A stretch of 64,000 nucleotides of DNA from Histomonas meleagridis. Lineage: Eukaryota > Parabasalia > Tritrichomonadida > Dientamoebidae. Within the stretch, counting starts at the first letter, position 1. Each line of letters starts with the position of its first letter. The translations under genes and the position numbers were made by a program. The notes under the pieces were generated by a model. That model was given only the letters and a program-made list of their open reading frames with translations. It was not told the DNA's origin and did not search any database. Where the stretch lies: the NCBI GenBank assembly GCA_020186115.1, contig WSYJ01000186.1, forward strand, positions 3,207,501 to 3,271,500. Direction: 5' to 3'. This document shows, piece after piece, positions 29,619 to 39,834 of this stretch.

Positions 29619-31438
29619 ATGGAACAGAATTTAACAAATGATAAACAAGAGAAATGTATTCACAATATAGTATCAATTCAAAAAATCATTCGAGAATTGA
29701 ATACTACAAATGTAGAGGAATCAGTAATGACAATTTTAAGTTCATTTGATAATAATTCAATGAACGATGTCTTATGTAATTTAATCTACAGATATTTTGT
29801 AGCAAGAATACTTGACTTTGATATATGTTTAAATTTTATAAATGTTATTAATCAAAAAGAAAACCATATTACAGATATTTTTACACAATTACTTCTCGAT
29901 TTAGATACGCAAGAATCAAATTTTTTACTTGAGAAGTTGATCGAGAAAGAAATGATAAATCCAAATGTAGTTAAAAGCAAGAAAACATTATATTTTATAC
30001 ATTATCAAACTCAAAATGAAATTAAATCATTAAATTCTTGTCAATTTTATGATGAGACAAGAAATAATATTGAACTATTCAAGAATGATTGGAAGCTTCA
30101 TAAGCAATTAATTAAAGAAGGACATAATCCAAATGAAATAGCAAAAATAATTCGAAATGATGAAATCGAAAAACTTCAAGAAATATCATTTCAACCAAAT
30201 TTTAATTTTAGTCAACCCATTAAACCATCACTTTATGAAAGATGTTCATATATTAATCAAAGTGCTGTTACATTAATTGATTATGCAGCATTTTTTGGAT
30301 CAGTTAAATGTTTCAAATATTTATTATTAAATAATGCTAGGTTAATGAATACGGGAAAATATGCAGTTGCAGGTGGAAATCTTGAAATTATTCATTTATG
30401 TGAACAAAACCATTCGTCATTCTCAAATTCAATTGAAAATGTAATAAAATTTCATCGAAATGATATCTTTGATTATATTTATGAAAATAAAATTTTTGGT
30501 GCTCCGAATATTAATCATTTGGTGAGAAAATGTATTACTTCTTATAATTATGAATTGTTTTTATTTTTTAAAGAAAAAGCTGAAATAAAAATTGATGATT
30601 TTTTTTCTGATATAATAAAAAGTCGTAATATTTATTTAGTCAAATGCTTCCTTGAAAATATTGATCTTGGAAAAGCATTTATTGCTTCTTCTGAAATTGG
30701 AATTATAGAAATAGTAAAATTACTTCTTAAACAAGAAGGAATTAATGTTAATGCGAAAGATATTTATTTGTTTTATAAAATATTTATTTTAATAATTTGA
30801 TATTTCTAAACAATATTTGGTAATTATTTAAATTATCTAGTACAGCACTTATTAAAGCATCAGAAAAAGGTCATATAGAAATCGTCAAATTACTTCTTGA
30901 ACAAAAAGGAATTGATATTAATGCTAAAGATATTTATATGTTTTATTTATTATTTATTTTAATAATTTCGCATTTCATAATAATATTTGGGAATTATAAA
31001 AAATATTTAAAACAGCACTTATATTTGCATCTGAAAAAGGTCATACAAAAATAGTCGAATTACTTCTTCAACAAAAAAAAATTGAAATTAATGCTAAAGA
31101 TATTTAATTATTTTATTTAAAATTTATTTTAATAATTTTATATTTCAAAATAATATTTGGAAGTTATTTAAATTACTTCAAACAGCACTTATTTGGGCAT
31201 CTACGTATGGTAAAATAGAAATAGTTAAATTACTTCTTGAACAAAAACGAATTAAAGTTAATGCCAGAGATATTTAATTTTTTTATATAAAATTTGTTTT
31301 AATAATTTTTTATTTCAAAATAATATTTGGAAAAAATTTAAATTATTTAATACAGCGTATAGTGTTGCTTCTGATTATGATATGAGATGTTTGATATGTT
31401 CTAAAGAATATGAAAATGCCAAATGTGTATTCCAATAA
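29619..31438 (+). CDS. Ankyrin-repeat protein with spacer-interrupted repeats
   Basis: Trichomonad-type ankyrin protein. The first 1.15 kb encodes a helical N-terminal domain (MEQNLTNDKQ...) and then ankyrin repeats (VTLIDYAAFFGSVKCFKYLL, GKYAVAGGNLEIIHLCEQ). From 30762 the coding pattern changes: clean 30-codon ankyrin blocks (TALIKASEKGHIEIVKLLLE...INAKD; TALIFASEKGHTKIVELLLQ...INAKD; TALIWASTYGKIEIVKLLLE...VNARD) alternate with 80-nt spacers that contain stops. A terminal block (TAYSVASDYDMRCLICSKEY) ends at TAA 31436 in CCAATAAAT. Read without splicing, the protein ends at 30800. If the spacers are removed, the gene reaches 31438. The paralogue at 42114-43986 has the same layout. Confidence 0.75.
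30762..31351 (+). repeat. Four 80-nt spacers between ankyrin blocks, 170-nt period
   Basis: Spacers at 30762-30841, 30932-31011, 31102-31181 and 31272-31351 are each exactly 80 nt. They separate ankyrin blocks of exactly 90 nt, so each repeat unit is 170 nt. Shared core: ATTTA at the 5' end, TTTTAATAATTT in the middle, then AATATTTGG, and TTTAAATTA near the 3' end. Removing 68 nt from each (leaving 12 nt) would give a 34-residue ankyrin repeat; removing 71 nt would give 33. No constant GT at the left or AG at the right is seen. Confidence 0.85.
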
Positions 31439-31439
31439 A

Positions 31440-32060
31440 TATATAAATTGAGGCATGTGATAAACATTTTTTTATTTTCTAATTTTCATTTTCTTAAGTT
31501 TTTGCAATTCTTCTAGTCCAGCTAAATGAAGAACTATTATCATAAAATTTGATAATGCAAAGATAAATAATTGTTTTGGAGTAATATCTCCTAAAAGTGT
31601 TTTTATTTTTTGAAGATAGTTCTTTAATTGCATTATTGCTCTGTATTAAGCATTTGAAAATCTTTCCTTATCTCCTTCTATAATTTCATTTTTAATAGAT
31701 TTATAGAACAGCTACAATATCCCTCATCTTCAAAGAACATCTTTAAGATATTTTTGGTAATCACTTTCGAATTTTAATCCTTCAAAAGTATCAACAATGA
31801 GAGATAAAAGCTCAAAATAATAGAATCACATTCTTTTTATTATTGTTTCATTATATAGAACCCTTTAACTTCTTTTGATGATCTTTCAATATCTTCTTTA
31901 AATAAGTTCTTTTTTATCAACGAAACATTAAAAAATCATAGAATTTAATTATGCTTCTTATCCATATCTTGTGAAAAATATTTTACAAGATTTTCATTCT
32001 TTATATTGCTGCTCTCAATTGTTTTCATTTTGTAATTTAAATTACTGAAATTTCTTTTTC
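31440..32060 (-). pseudogene. Decayed helical protein gene
   Basis: On the minus strand this starts like a gene (ATG near 32027, MKTIESSNIKNENLVKYF, then SQDMDKKHN) and then breaks into pieces in different frames with stops, such as LIKKNLFKEDIERSSKEVK and LLGDITPKQLFIFALSNFM followed by HLAGLEELQKLKKM. It looks like a short helical protein with several frameshifts. The original family is not recognised. It lies between two ankyrin genes, so it may derive from an ankyrin-gene N-terminal domain. Confidence 0.5.
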
Positions 32061-32092
32061 TTTTTAAATAAATAAATAAAAAAAATTGTTTA

Positions 32093-33752
32093 CTAATTAA
32101 CGCAATGTCTCAACAAGCTCAAAATATCATTAGAAATCTTTTCGAAGTTATCTGTTTCCCAAATTATGAACGATGCATCGATGTCCAATTGTGCTCTTTT
32201 TTCCTCTAATGCGGTGTTTACTTCGTTTCTTGTGGTTATTTCGGGGTGTACCTCTGCGAAGTTTTTATGCATTTGTTGTTGACGGACAATTGTTAATCTC
32301 ATTGAAAGTATCAATTCTTTAAAATTAGAATACAAGTGAACAACAGATTCACTGAATTGCTGAATGATGGAGTGAGCTTTCGCAATCAGTATTTTGTAGT
32401 TTGAAAGTATTCTATTTAATGTCAATAAATGACTTCTGTTAGAGATCTCATCAATCGATGATATATCAGTTTCAACTTGTTCAAAGATAGTACTCTTAGC
32501 ATTGTAGATGTTATTTTGGAAGGATTCAACTTGTGAGTAACAATTTCCTGGAAATGTATTTGGAGCGGTCTTACAATTGCGTAAAATGTCAAGTGTAGTT
32601 TGTATCAAATCTTTCCATTTCTTCTCATCTTCCATAAAAGCAGATTCGATCTCTTGACGCTCGCCTACAGCAAGAAAATCGAATTGCTTCTTCAAGTACG
32701 ATAGGCGGCACTTTTTCAATTGACGGAAAAACGTTTCGACGTTTTTGCAGAAGTTGCCTATAGCGATGATGAGTTCGTGGATTTCGCCAATGGTGGGTGA
32801 TATGAAGCCATCGGAGATGTTCATATCATGTGCCTTTTTTGTAAAGGATTTAAGTTGGGGCTTTAATTGTTGGAATTCATTCTTAAGTGATTCAAGCTGT
32901 GTTTCAAATTCATTGTGATCATTACTGGGATTAGTAGTCCATTTTTTGAGAATGGACTGTAACTCTTCTGGAAGTGTACCTTTGTATTTGGTGGAATCAA
33001 CACCAGCTGCTAAAAGAAGACGAAAAACAGAAAATTGCTTCTTTTTGATGGAAAGCTCAAAGGCACTTTCTTCTAATGGTTCAGTACCATTTGGATCAGC
33101 GCCATTTTGAATCAAAAAGAATGCAATTCTGATGTGATTCTTATCAATAGATACAGCTAAGGGTGAAGGATACGAATTCAAATATGCAGTTGGAGTTCCG
33201 TTAGATAAAAGTATAGAGACAATATCATCATAGCCAGATTCAGAAGCATAATATATAGGTGTTAAATTAAATGTAAAAAATAAACTTTAAAAAAATAAAA
33301 TAAACATTAGAAATTAAAAATAAACATCTGGAATTGATGTATCGGCGCCTTCCCAAAGTAGTCTCTTAATGAAATATCTTTGTCGCATATGAACAGCAAA
33401 GCTAATTGGCGTCACATTCATTGGCGTTAGTTCATTCAGGTCTACGCCTTGTGTGAGTAAATAGTCAAAAGCTGTTCGAGAAGAATATCGAATTGCTGTT
33501 GTTAACAACATTTTCGTACTACATCCATTTTCAACAAGCAACTTGAGCGAATCTATGTTTCCGTTTGATATGCAATGTCTAGCTAGCGTCTTCAGTTAAA
33601 AAGAAATAAACATTAATTAAATCAAATAAATATTAAGTTAAAAAAATAAACAACGTATGAGATAAAGAAACTACTTCGTCCAGATTTTTCCCTGATTTGA
33701 TGAAGCTTGTAATAAATTCCGTTGACGTATCACATGCAAGTTGGGTACTCAT
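32093..33752 (-). CDS. Ankyrin and coiled-coil protein in three blocks split by AT-rich gaps
   Basis: Three in-order coding blocks on the minus strand. Block 1, 33752-33657, begins with ATG (MSTQLACDTSTEFITSFIKS). Block 2, 33589-33326, encodes ankyrin text (TLARHCISNGNIDSLKLLVE, TPISFAVHMRQRYFIKRLLW). Block 3, 33262-32093, encodes two more ankyrin units (TPIYYASESGYDDIVSILLS, PLAVSIDKNHIRIAFFLIQN) and then ~270 residues of helix/coiled coil. Blocks 2 and 3 have no usable ATG of their own. The gaps, 33590-33656 (67 nt) and 33263-33325 (63 nt), contain stops and repeated GTTTATTT strings. They are probable introns or intron-like inserts. Motifs AACCGTTAAT and AGGGCACCCCAT lie 9-31 nt before the ATG. 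Confidence 0.72.
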
Positions 33753-34252
33753 TTACAAAAAACCGTTAATTAGGGCACCCCATACATATTTCGATAGAAC
33801 AAATGCTAAAAATTATTGGGTTGAAACTTTTCATAAAAATCTAAATAAAAAACAGACTTCTTGAACAATTGTTTATGGTAAACATGATGTTAACATCTTA
33901 CTGTTTTCAATTGTTGATAAAATCTTAAACATTTCTGGTAGCAATTTGAAATATTGTGCACAATATTTGAATTTTTTGTGGCAATTAATTCGTTGTCTTT
34001 GTGTACACACGAATTTCAATAATCTTGAAAAATTTTATTAACGTATCATTACCAATTTATGAGAACGTCTATTCAATACAGGAGAATCTTATTGAAATGA
34101 TTACATGTTTTATTTTCCAAATTAAAAGAAAAATCATTACTTGATTCAAAGTGACTTATGTTAATAAGTATTTATCAATTTTTTATTTTTAAATTCATTT
34201 TCTAAATTCAGATAACATATTCTTGAATAAAATAAAAATATTCATTTATTTA
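33753..34252. promoter_or_regulatory. Divergent promoter region with AACCGTT and GGGCACCCC motifs
   Basis: Between the minus-strand ankyrin/coiled-coil gene and the plus-strand Myb gene. AACCGTTAAT at 33761-33770 and AGGGCACCCCAT at 33772-33783 are near the first start. TCATTTATTTAATG at 34242-34255 is an initiator running into the Myb ATG. The middle is plain AT-rich DNA. Confidence 0.5.
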
Positions 34253-35098
34253 ATGAAGCCAGGAAATATTTCTTTAATTGAAATAGCTTTTAGCTATTTA
34301 ACTGAGGAAATTCCTGATGGTTGTATACTTCCACAATCTTTCTTTCCCAATGTTAGACAAATGTATATAGAACTTTTAGAAGGAAAGCCAGTAAAAGAGA
34401 AATTAGCAAATTATTTAAAAAAGAACATTAACACTGATCGTCCACTTTTAAGAATTTTGGATATAATGACTGTAGAAGAAACCTCATTTCCTAATAATAA
34501 TAAATCATTGTATAACTCAACTGAAAAAAGAAAAAGACCATGGTCACATGTTGAGGATAATCGCTTAATAGCTGCTGTTAATAAACTAGGAATGACTGAT
34601 TGGGAAGCAATAGCACGATTTGTTGGTAATGGTAGGTCTCGACCTCAATGTTCACAAAGGTGGAAAAGAGCATTAGATCCGAGAATTACCAAAGAACCAT
34701 GGACACCAGCTGAAGAGCAAAAACTTATTGAACTAGTTCGTGAGCATGGTGCAAAAGGATGGGGAAAAATATCATTAATGATGGGCTCGAGATCTGACCT
34801 CCAATGCCGTTATAGGTATGAGCAAATCAAGAGACAACGTGGCGATGCATTTAAATATTCATCGTTACCATTTTTTAATTCTATTTATGGTTTTTCAAGA
34901 ATTTATAATAATTCTGGGAAATTGCAGTTCTCAGATAAAGAACAAAATATTATTCCACAGCAATATTCTATTCAGGAATTGCTTTCAAAACCGAATAATA
35001 ATGAACATAAGAAGTTAGATTCAATCGCTTGTATTTTATCAAAAGCAGAACTTGAATCACTTCAAATGAATGTTCAAGTCAAACAATGCGTCCAATAA
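34253..35098 (+). CDS. Two-repeat Myb transcription factor, second copy
   Basis: 281 residues from the ATG at 34253 (MKPGNISLIEIAF). Myb repeat 1: RPWSHVEDNRLIAAVNKLGM ... CSQRWKRALDP; repeat 2: KEPWTPAEEQKLIELVREHG ... DLQCRYRYEQI. The tryptophan spacing is typical. Related to the Myb at 18865-19713 over the DNA-binding region but clearly diverged elsewhere, so it is an old paralogue. The initiator TCATTTATTTA just before the ATG decides the start; an upstream in-frame extension lacks ATG. The C-terminal tail is polar. Expected to be a nuclear DNA-binding regulator. Confidence 0.9.
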   Translation: MKPGNISLIEIAFSYLTEEIPDGCILPQSFFPNVRQMYIELLEGKPVKEKLANYLKKNINTDRPLLRILDIMTVEETSFPNNNKSLYNSTEKRKRPWSHVEDNRLIAAVNKLGMTDWEAIARFVGNGRSRPQCSQRWKRALDPRITKEPWTPAEEQKLIELVREHGAKGWGKISLMMGSRSDLQCRYRYEQIKRQRGDAFKYSSLPFFNSIYGFSRIYNNSGKLQFSDKEQNIIPQQYSIQELLSKPNNNEHKKLDSIACILSKAELESLQMNVQVKQCVQ

Positions 35099-35445
35099 AT
35101 GGGTTTAGTTTGACTCTATGATCATAAACAAACAATTAATTTTTTATATTTGGCATCAAAATGAATGATAATTTGAAATAAACAAGTGTAGTTTTTGAGA
35201 TGTTGATAAAATTTAAAAAAATATATAAAGCAGGTTTTGAAACATTAAAAATATCAAACAATAATTTTATTTTTACAGCTCGAAGAGGTGTGACAGAATT
35301 AGATTAAGTAAGCTTTCATGATGTTATGTATTACTAAGAAATATTTTATTTTGCTGAAATAACAAATGTTTATTTTTTTTCTGTCCCAAATCAGGGCACC
35401 CCATCATCCACGTCCAGCTTCCCAAAAACACCAAAATAAAACACA
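35099..35445. promoter_or_regulatory. Intergenic with GGGCACCCC motif
   Basis: 347 nt. AGGGCACCCCAT at 35393-35404 is a 12-nt exact copy of the motif at 33772-33783 and lies 42-53 nt before the ATG of the coiled-coil gene. Otherwise AT-rich. Confidence 0.5.
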
Positions 35446-37809
35446 ATGGAAAAAGAAAAATTAAATAACAAAGATAGCTTACAGGAAACAAATGAGTATT
35501 TAATGCGAATAAATGAGAAATTAAAAAATGAAATAGTTTCACTTAAGCAACAATTTAATGAAGCAATTCAATTACAAAAACAAGTTGAAGAACTCCATTC
35601 CAAAAACTCTAAGCTAGCAACTGAACTAAAGGAAGCAAAAGAAGAACGCTTTGAATGTTTACAGCGAATTCAAGTTAACAATGAAGTCATGGAAAGTCTC
35701 AAAAAATCTTTCAAAACAGAAAAGGAAGAACTAAATAATATGTTACATAAAGAACTTTATAATTCTAAGGAACTCAAGCAAGAAAACAAAAAGTTAAAGC
35801 AACTTATTTCCCAACATGCACAAACAACGCAAGAGAATTTCGAACAAAACGAAGCTACTAACAAAGAAATAAGAACTTTACGTCATGATATTAATGAAAT
35901 TTTACAATCAGCGCAGTTATATTTTTCAACAATTTTTTCAAATCTCTCGGAATTGAACACATTTTTGAAGAAAGCCACACCAATGAATTCAAGTGAACAA
36001 GAAATAGAACTTCAAAGACAAATAAAACTTAACAAATTATTAAAATCCAAACTTAAATCAACGCAGCAAAAATATAAAAAATCTAAACAAACAATTGAAG
36101 ACAACAAAATCATAATGTTAAATCTAAAAGAACAACTCTCCAATCAGAATGAAGAGTTCCAACAAAAGATACAACAATTAGAAAAGTGCAACAAAACGAA
36201 CGTTAAAAAAGAGAAAAGTTTTCAAATGCAAAAAGAAGAAGAATTTAATGAGCAAATGACAACGTTACAAAAGTCACTTGAAAGTGAGAAAGAAAAAGTA
36301 AAATCACTTGAAAGCAAACTTCAAAGTCAAGAACAAATTTCGATTATAAATGAAGAAAATTGTTTAAACACAGAAAACAAATACAAAGAAATTAATAATT
36401 TACTTTTAGAGTCACAAAAGCAAAATTCGATATTAACAAATATCATACAAAAACTTAAAACATCCAAAAAGCAAAAGAAAAAAGAAATCACAAAATTAAA
36501 TTTCACGTATAATGAGAAAATCAATTATTTAACCAAAGAAAACGAAAAACTAAAACTTGAACTTGAACGGAATCAAATTGAAAATGAAAACAATAAAATA
36601 CAAATTAAAGAAATGCAACAAACAAATGAACGAATTAATAGTTTATTAACAGAAGAACAAAACAAAACAGAAAAAATTAATTCCACGAATAACATATTAA
36701 ACAAAATATTAGGAAATCAAAATGATGAAATCAAACAATATGTAACAGAACGTAATTTATTCATTAAGACAATACAAAAGCAAGAACAAATCATAAGTTA
36801 TTTAGATAAATTATATATAAACATTAATAATCAAACGAAAGAATTAAAAAATAAAATAAAAGAACAACAAAAGAAAATATTACAAAATGAATTTCGTTCA
36901 ACTTCAATTCAAGAAATGCCATCGATATCATTCATTAGTAAATATTTCCCTAAAGAATTATGTATATTAATCACTGATAACATTAAAGTTCAAGAAAACT
37001 CTGATATAGAAAAACTCCAAAACATTATGGACTTAATTGCAAAGTATTATAATACGAAATTAGCAACATTAAAGAAGTTAATCATTGATAAGAATAACTT
37101 AAATGAAAATATCATTAAAAAAATCGATAATTTTATGGTTTCGATTTCATCTGTTTTAAATGACAAAATGATTACTAAAGAGAATTTTTTAAATGATAAT
37201 ATGAAATGTGATAAAGATATTATTATTAAAGTAACAAAAATTATAAATGAAAAAAATTCATTAATTTTGATAAATAATAAAAATGAAAATGATTTAAATC
37301 AAATAATGAAAAAATTAAATGTTAAAACTTTTGAGAATGCGATAAGTGAAATTACAAATATATTAAATTCATTAAATGTGTTAAATAATAAAAATAAAAA
37401 ATTAAAGAAAAAAATTTCGTTGATGAAAGAAATAATAAAACAAAATCAAAACGAAATTAAAGAATTAAAAGAATCAAATCAAAAATATGAAAAAGATAAT
37501 ATAAATATAAATAAAAAATTCGATGAAATTAATAAACAAAAAATAAACGAAAAAAACGATTTCATTAATATGTTAAATGAAGCGAAAAAAAATAAAGAAA
37601 ATGAAATTATAATGTTAAAGCAAAAAATTGATGAAATATGTCTTCAGTTTAATGAACAAATAGAAAATAAAAATAAACAAATTCAAGAAAACATTGCGCA
37701 AATAAATAAATTAGAAGCAGAAACGGAACATTGGAAACAGGCGGTGGAATACTTAAATAACATAAAACATGAAAACGAAAAAAGAATTAGAAAGTTAGAA
37801 AATCAATAA
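35446..37809 (+). CDS. Long coiled-coil protein
   Basis: 787 residues, rich in Lys, Glu, Asn and Gln, with heptad patterns over nearly the whole length and a possible break at about 470-620 (MPSISFISKYFPKELCIL, ATLKKLIIDKNNLN). No kinase, kinesin or GRIP domain seen. Composition is close to cytoskeletal or Golgi coiled-coil proteins. Similarity searches with such sequences are unreliable, so the family stays open. The second half is much poorer in G/C than the first. Confidence 0.7.
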   Translation: MEKEKLNNKDSLQETNEYLMRINEKLKNEIVSLKQQFNEAIQLQKQVEELHSKNSKLATELKEAKEERFECLQRIQVNNEVMESLKKSFKTEKEELNNMLHKELYNSKELKQENKKLKQLISQHAQTTQENFEQNEATNKEIRTLRHDINEILQSAQLYFSTIFSNLSELNTFLKKATPMNSSEQEIELQRQIKLNKLLKSKLKSTQQKYKKSKQTIEDNKIIMLNLKEQLSNQNEEFQQKIQQLEKCNKTNVKKEKSFQMQKEEEFNEQMTTLQKSLESEKEKVKSLESKLQSQEQISIINEENCLNTENKYKEINNLLLESQKQNSILTNIIQKLKTSKKQKKKEITKLNFTYNEKINYLTKENEKLKLELERNQIENENNKIQIKEMQQTNERINSLLTEEQNKTEKINSTNNILNKILGNQNDEIKQYVTERNLFIKTIQKQEQIISYLDKLYININNQTKELKNKIKEQQKKILQNEFRSTSIQEMPSISFISKYFPKELCILITDNIKVQENSDIEKLQNIMDLIAKYYNTKLATLKKLIIDKNNLNENIIKKIDNFMVSISSVLNDKMITKENFLNDNMKCDKDIIIKVTKIINEKNSLILINNKNENDLNQIMKKLNVKTFENAISEITNILNSLNVLNNKNKKLKKKISLMKEIIKQNQNEIKELKESNQKYEKDNININKKFDEINKQKINEKNDFINMLNEAKKNKENEIIMLKQKIDEICLQFNEQIENKNKQIQENIAQINKLEAETEHWKQAVEYLNNIKHENEKRIRKLENQ

Positions 37810-38319
37810 AATAATATAATGTCTGTCAACTCGTTTTTAATTTTTATTTTTTGCTTTTTTTACAGTTCGACTTCAACAAATATTTTTGGAGATGAGATCG
37901 AATTTATTTCCACAAATAACAATTAAAACTTTACTTTTTTGTTTTATATGTAAATCCATCTAATCAAATGGGCAGCAACACCGAATGAATGGATAACATC
38001 AATCATATATACAACGATAAAACCATCTCCTGTTATAGTACTCTGAACTATAAAAATTCATGGTGATTATTACATTCTGAGACGAATGCGTCACAAAATG
38101 CTAATAGTTAAATTTTACATATCTTTTATTTTTGTTGATTAAATAAGTTCGATTTACATTTATTGGTATATTTCAAATTTAGTTGTATTTATTAAAAATT
38201 ATATTTGATACAGCATACTTACCAAAGTGAAACATGAATAAGAACGAATTTAATTTTTATTTACATATTATAATTCATTAACATTAAAATTTTCTATTTA
38301 TTATATATTATAAATCATT
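37810..38319. other. Intergenic between two 3' ends
   Basis: 510 nt, AT-rich, no gene or RNA seen. A short run near 37980-38060 is slightly G/C richer but not coding. Confidence 0.4.
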
Positions 38320-39834
38320 CTATGTTTTGCTCTTCCTTGCAAGTTCTTGATGCACAGCATCGCCCGTGTTCCAATTTTTATTCCAAATCACCACATCCTT
38401 ATCCCAACCAGGAAGTCCGTAGGTATAAGGTGCCCACAAAATGAATCCAAATATAACAAGAAAGCATACAAATGCCGCTACAATACCCCTTAAGAATTGA
38501 GGTATAAATATATCAATTGCAGCCCCAAAAGCGCAAGATCCCAACATCAGTGGTATCAAGTAGTGATACAAATACATCGATCTTGGAACTAAGAAAAATG
38601 GGAGATATGATACACACCAGCCCAAAGAAAATTTTATAGCAATCAGCCACTTTTCGCTAAACCATGCAAAAAACAATGCAAAAACTCCAAAGAAAGCAAA
38701 ATAATATGTAAACACATTACCCATGCATGCTATTTCCCTATCTTTTTCAAACCAGAAAGCTACCTTTATATCGGTCAGCAAAGGCCAGCCAATTGGTCTA
38801 CTTTGATAAGGATGAAATTTTGTAATATGCATATTACCAGTATGCATAATCAGCGTTAATTCAAGTGATCTCCAAATTAATGAGTGCCCTAACACTCTAT
38901 TTCCCCAAATTTCATGTCCTATTAGATTTGGGTCAACAAGCTGATGTTGCATATCTGGCGGAAGATATCCATTTCCTTGTCCATAGTATGGAAGTACTAT
39001 AAAATGGATATTAAATGATAAAATATAAATAAAAAAAGCACATAAGAAAAGAACACAACCTCTATATATAAGTTCTCTAAAATAAAATGTGGAAAAATGT
39101 TTGATCTCATAAAAAAGCTCAATAGAGTGAATGAGTCCATTTAATGCACAGAGCCCTAACGCTGTGTTTTTACAACTACATGCAGCGCCAAGAGAGAGAC
39201 CTGTAAGGACTTGCCAAAGTTTATACGAAGTTGTGTTACGTGATAAGGAAAGACTATACGAAAGAATTGTAAGATGAAGACATGTGAAAAAATGTAAAAG
39301 ACCATCACTTAAGATAAACTTGCCTTCACATATCATTGAAGTATCAAAGCATATAAGGATTGATGTTGTAAGTGAGGAAAATTTGCTGAAAGAGGAAAAC
39401 CTCATTGTAAGATATAATAATGGAGAACAAAGTGATGAAAAAAATGAAGGCGTAATACGTAGAGGAACATAAGATTCATCGGAATACTCGCGTGTATTAA
39501 AGTCAATGTTCCCATTATATTCTGATAAATTTGCAAAGAAAAACATTATTAATTTACCGAGAGGTGGATGAATATCAAAAAAGAACTTGGATTTTGTGTA
39601 CCAATTGGTAAAATTTCCAAAATGAATTTCATCAAAAACGACATTATTTGGATATTGAATTATCCAAAAATGTAGGACAAATGACACGACGGATACAAGA
39701 AAAACAATTAATACATCTGCGTTTTCTAGTTGAACTGTCTGTTTTGTTATTTGTTTTGCTAAAGGACGCAAAAAATGCATCCTTGTTGAATTAACGTACG
39801 CTAAGAGTTGGTAAATCTTCATAAAATCAACCAT
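38320..39834 (-). CDS. Protein O-mannosyltransferase (GT39) without MIR domains
   Basis: 504 residues, many membrane helices. Matches dolichyl-phosphate-mannose:protein mannosyltransferases of the ER: NNVVFDEIHFGNFTNWY with the catalytic Asp-Glu pair, FFFDIHPPLGKLIMF, then SPLLYLTMR and FDTSMICEGKFILSDG. The C-terminal half has EKDREIACMGN, FLVPRSMYLYHYLIPLMLG and YGLPGW. Yeast and animal PMTs are 750-850 residues with three MIR repeats in the central luminal loop. Here that loop is short (VLPYYGQGNGYLPPDMQHQL...RPIGWPLL), with no MIR. The first ATG (MVDFMKIYQLL) or the second at codon 5 could be used. It implies O-mannosylation capacity in the organism. Confidence 0.87.
   Translation of the reverse strand: MVDFMKIYQLLAYVNSTRMHFLRPLAKQITKQTVQLENADVLIVFLVSVVSFVLHFWIIQYPNNVVFDEIHFGNFTNWYTKSKFFFDIHPPLGKLIMFFFANLSEYNGNIDFNTREYSDESYVPLRITPSFFSSLCSPLLYLTMRFSSFSKFSSLTTSILICFDTSMICEGKFILSDGLLHFFTCLHLTILSYSLSLSRNTTSYKLWQVLTGLSLGAACSCKNTALGLCALNGLIHSIELFYEIKHFSTFYFRELIYRGCVLFLCAFFIYILSFNIHFIVLPYYGQGNGYLPPDMQHQLVDPNLIGHEIWGNRVLGHSLIWRSLELTLIMHTGNMHITKFHPYQSRPIGWPLLTDIKVAFWFEKDREIACMGNVFTYYFAFFGVFALFFAWFSEKWLIAIKFSLGWCVSYLPFFLVPRSMYLYHYLIPLMLGSCAFGAAIDIFIPQFLRGIVAAFVCFLVIFGFILWAPYTYGLPGWDKDVVIWNKNWNTGDAVHQELARKSKT

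Noticed and set aside
30762..31351. 80-nt spacers as ordinary GT-AG introns
   Set aside because: No shared GT at left or AG at right; the T. vaginalis intron end ACTAACACACAG is absent. Reported as intron-like, not as introns.
30762..31351. CRISPR-like regular repeat pattern
   Set aside because: Regular spacing comes from ankyrin-coding blocks; the blocks encode protein and the context is eukaryotic.
35446..37809. Assignment of the coiled-coil protein to golgin or myosin-tail families
   Set aside because: Similarity rests on heptads only; no GRIP, motor or other diagnostic domain visible.
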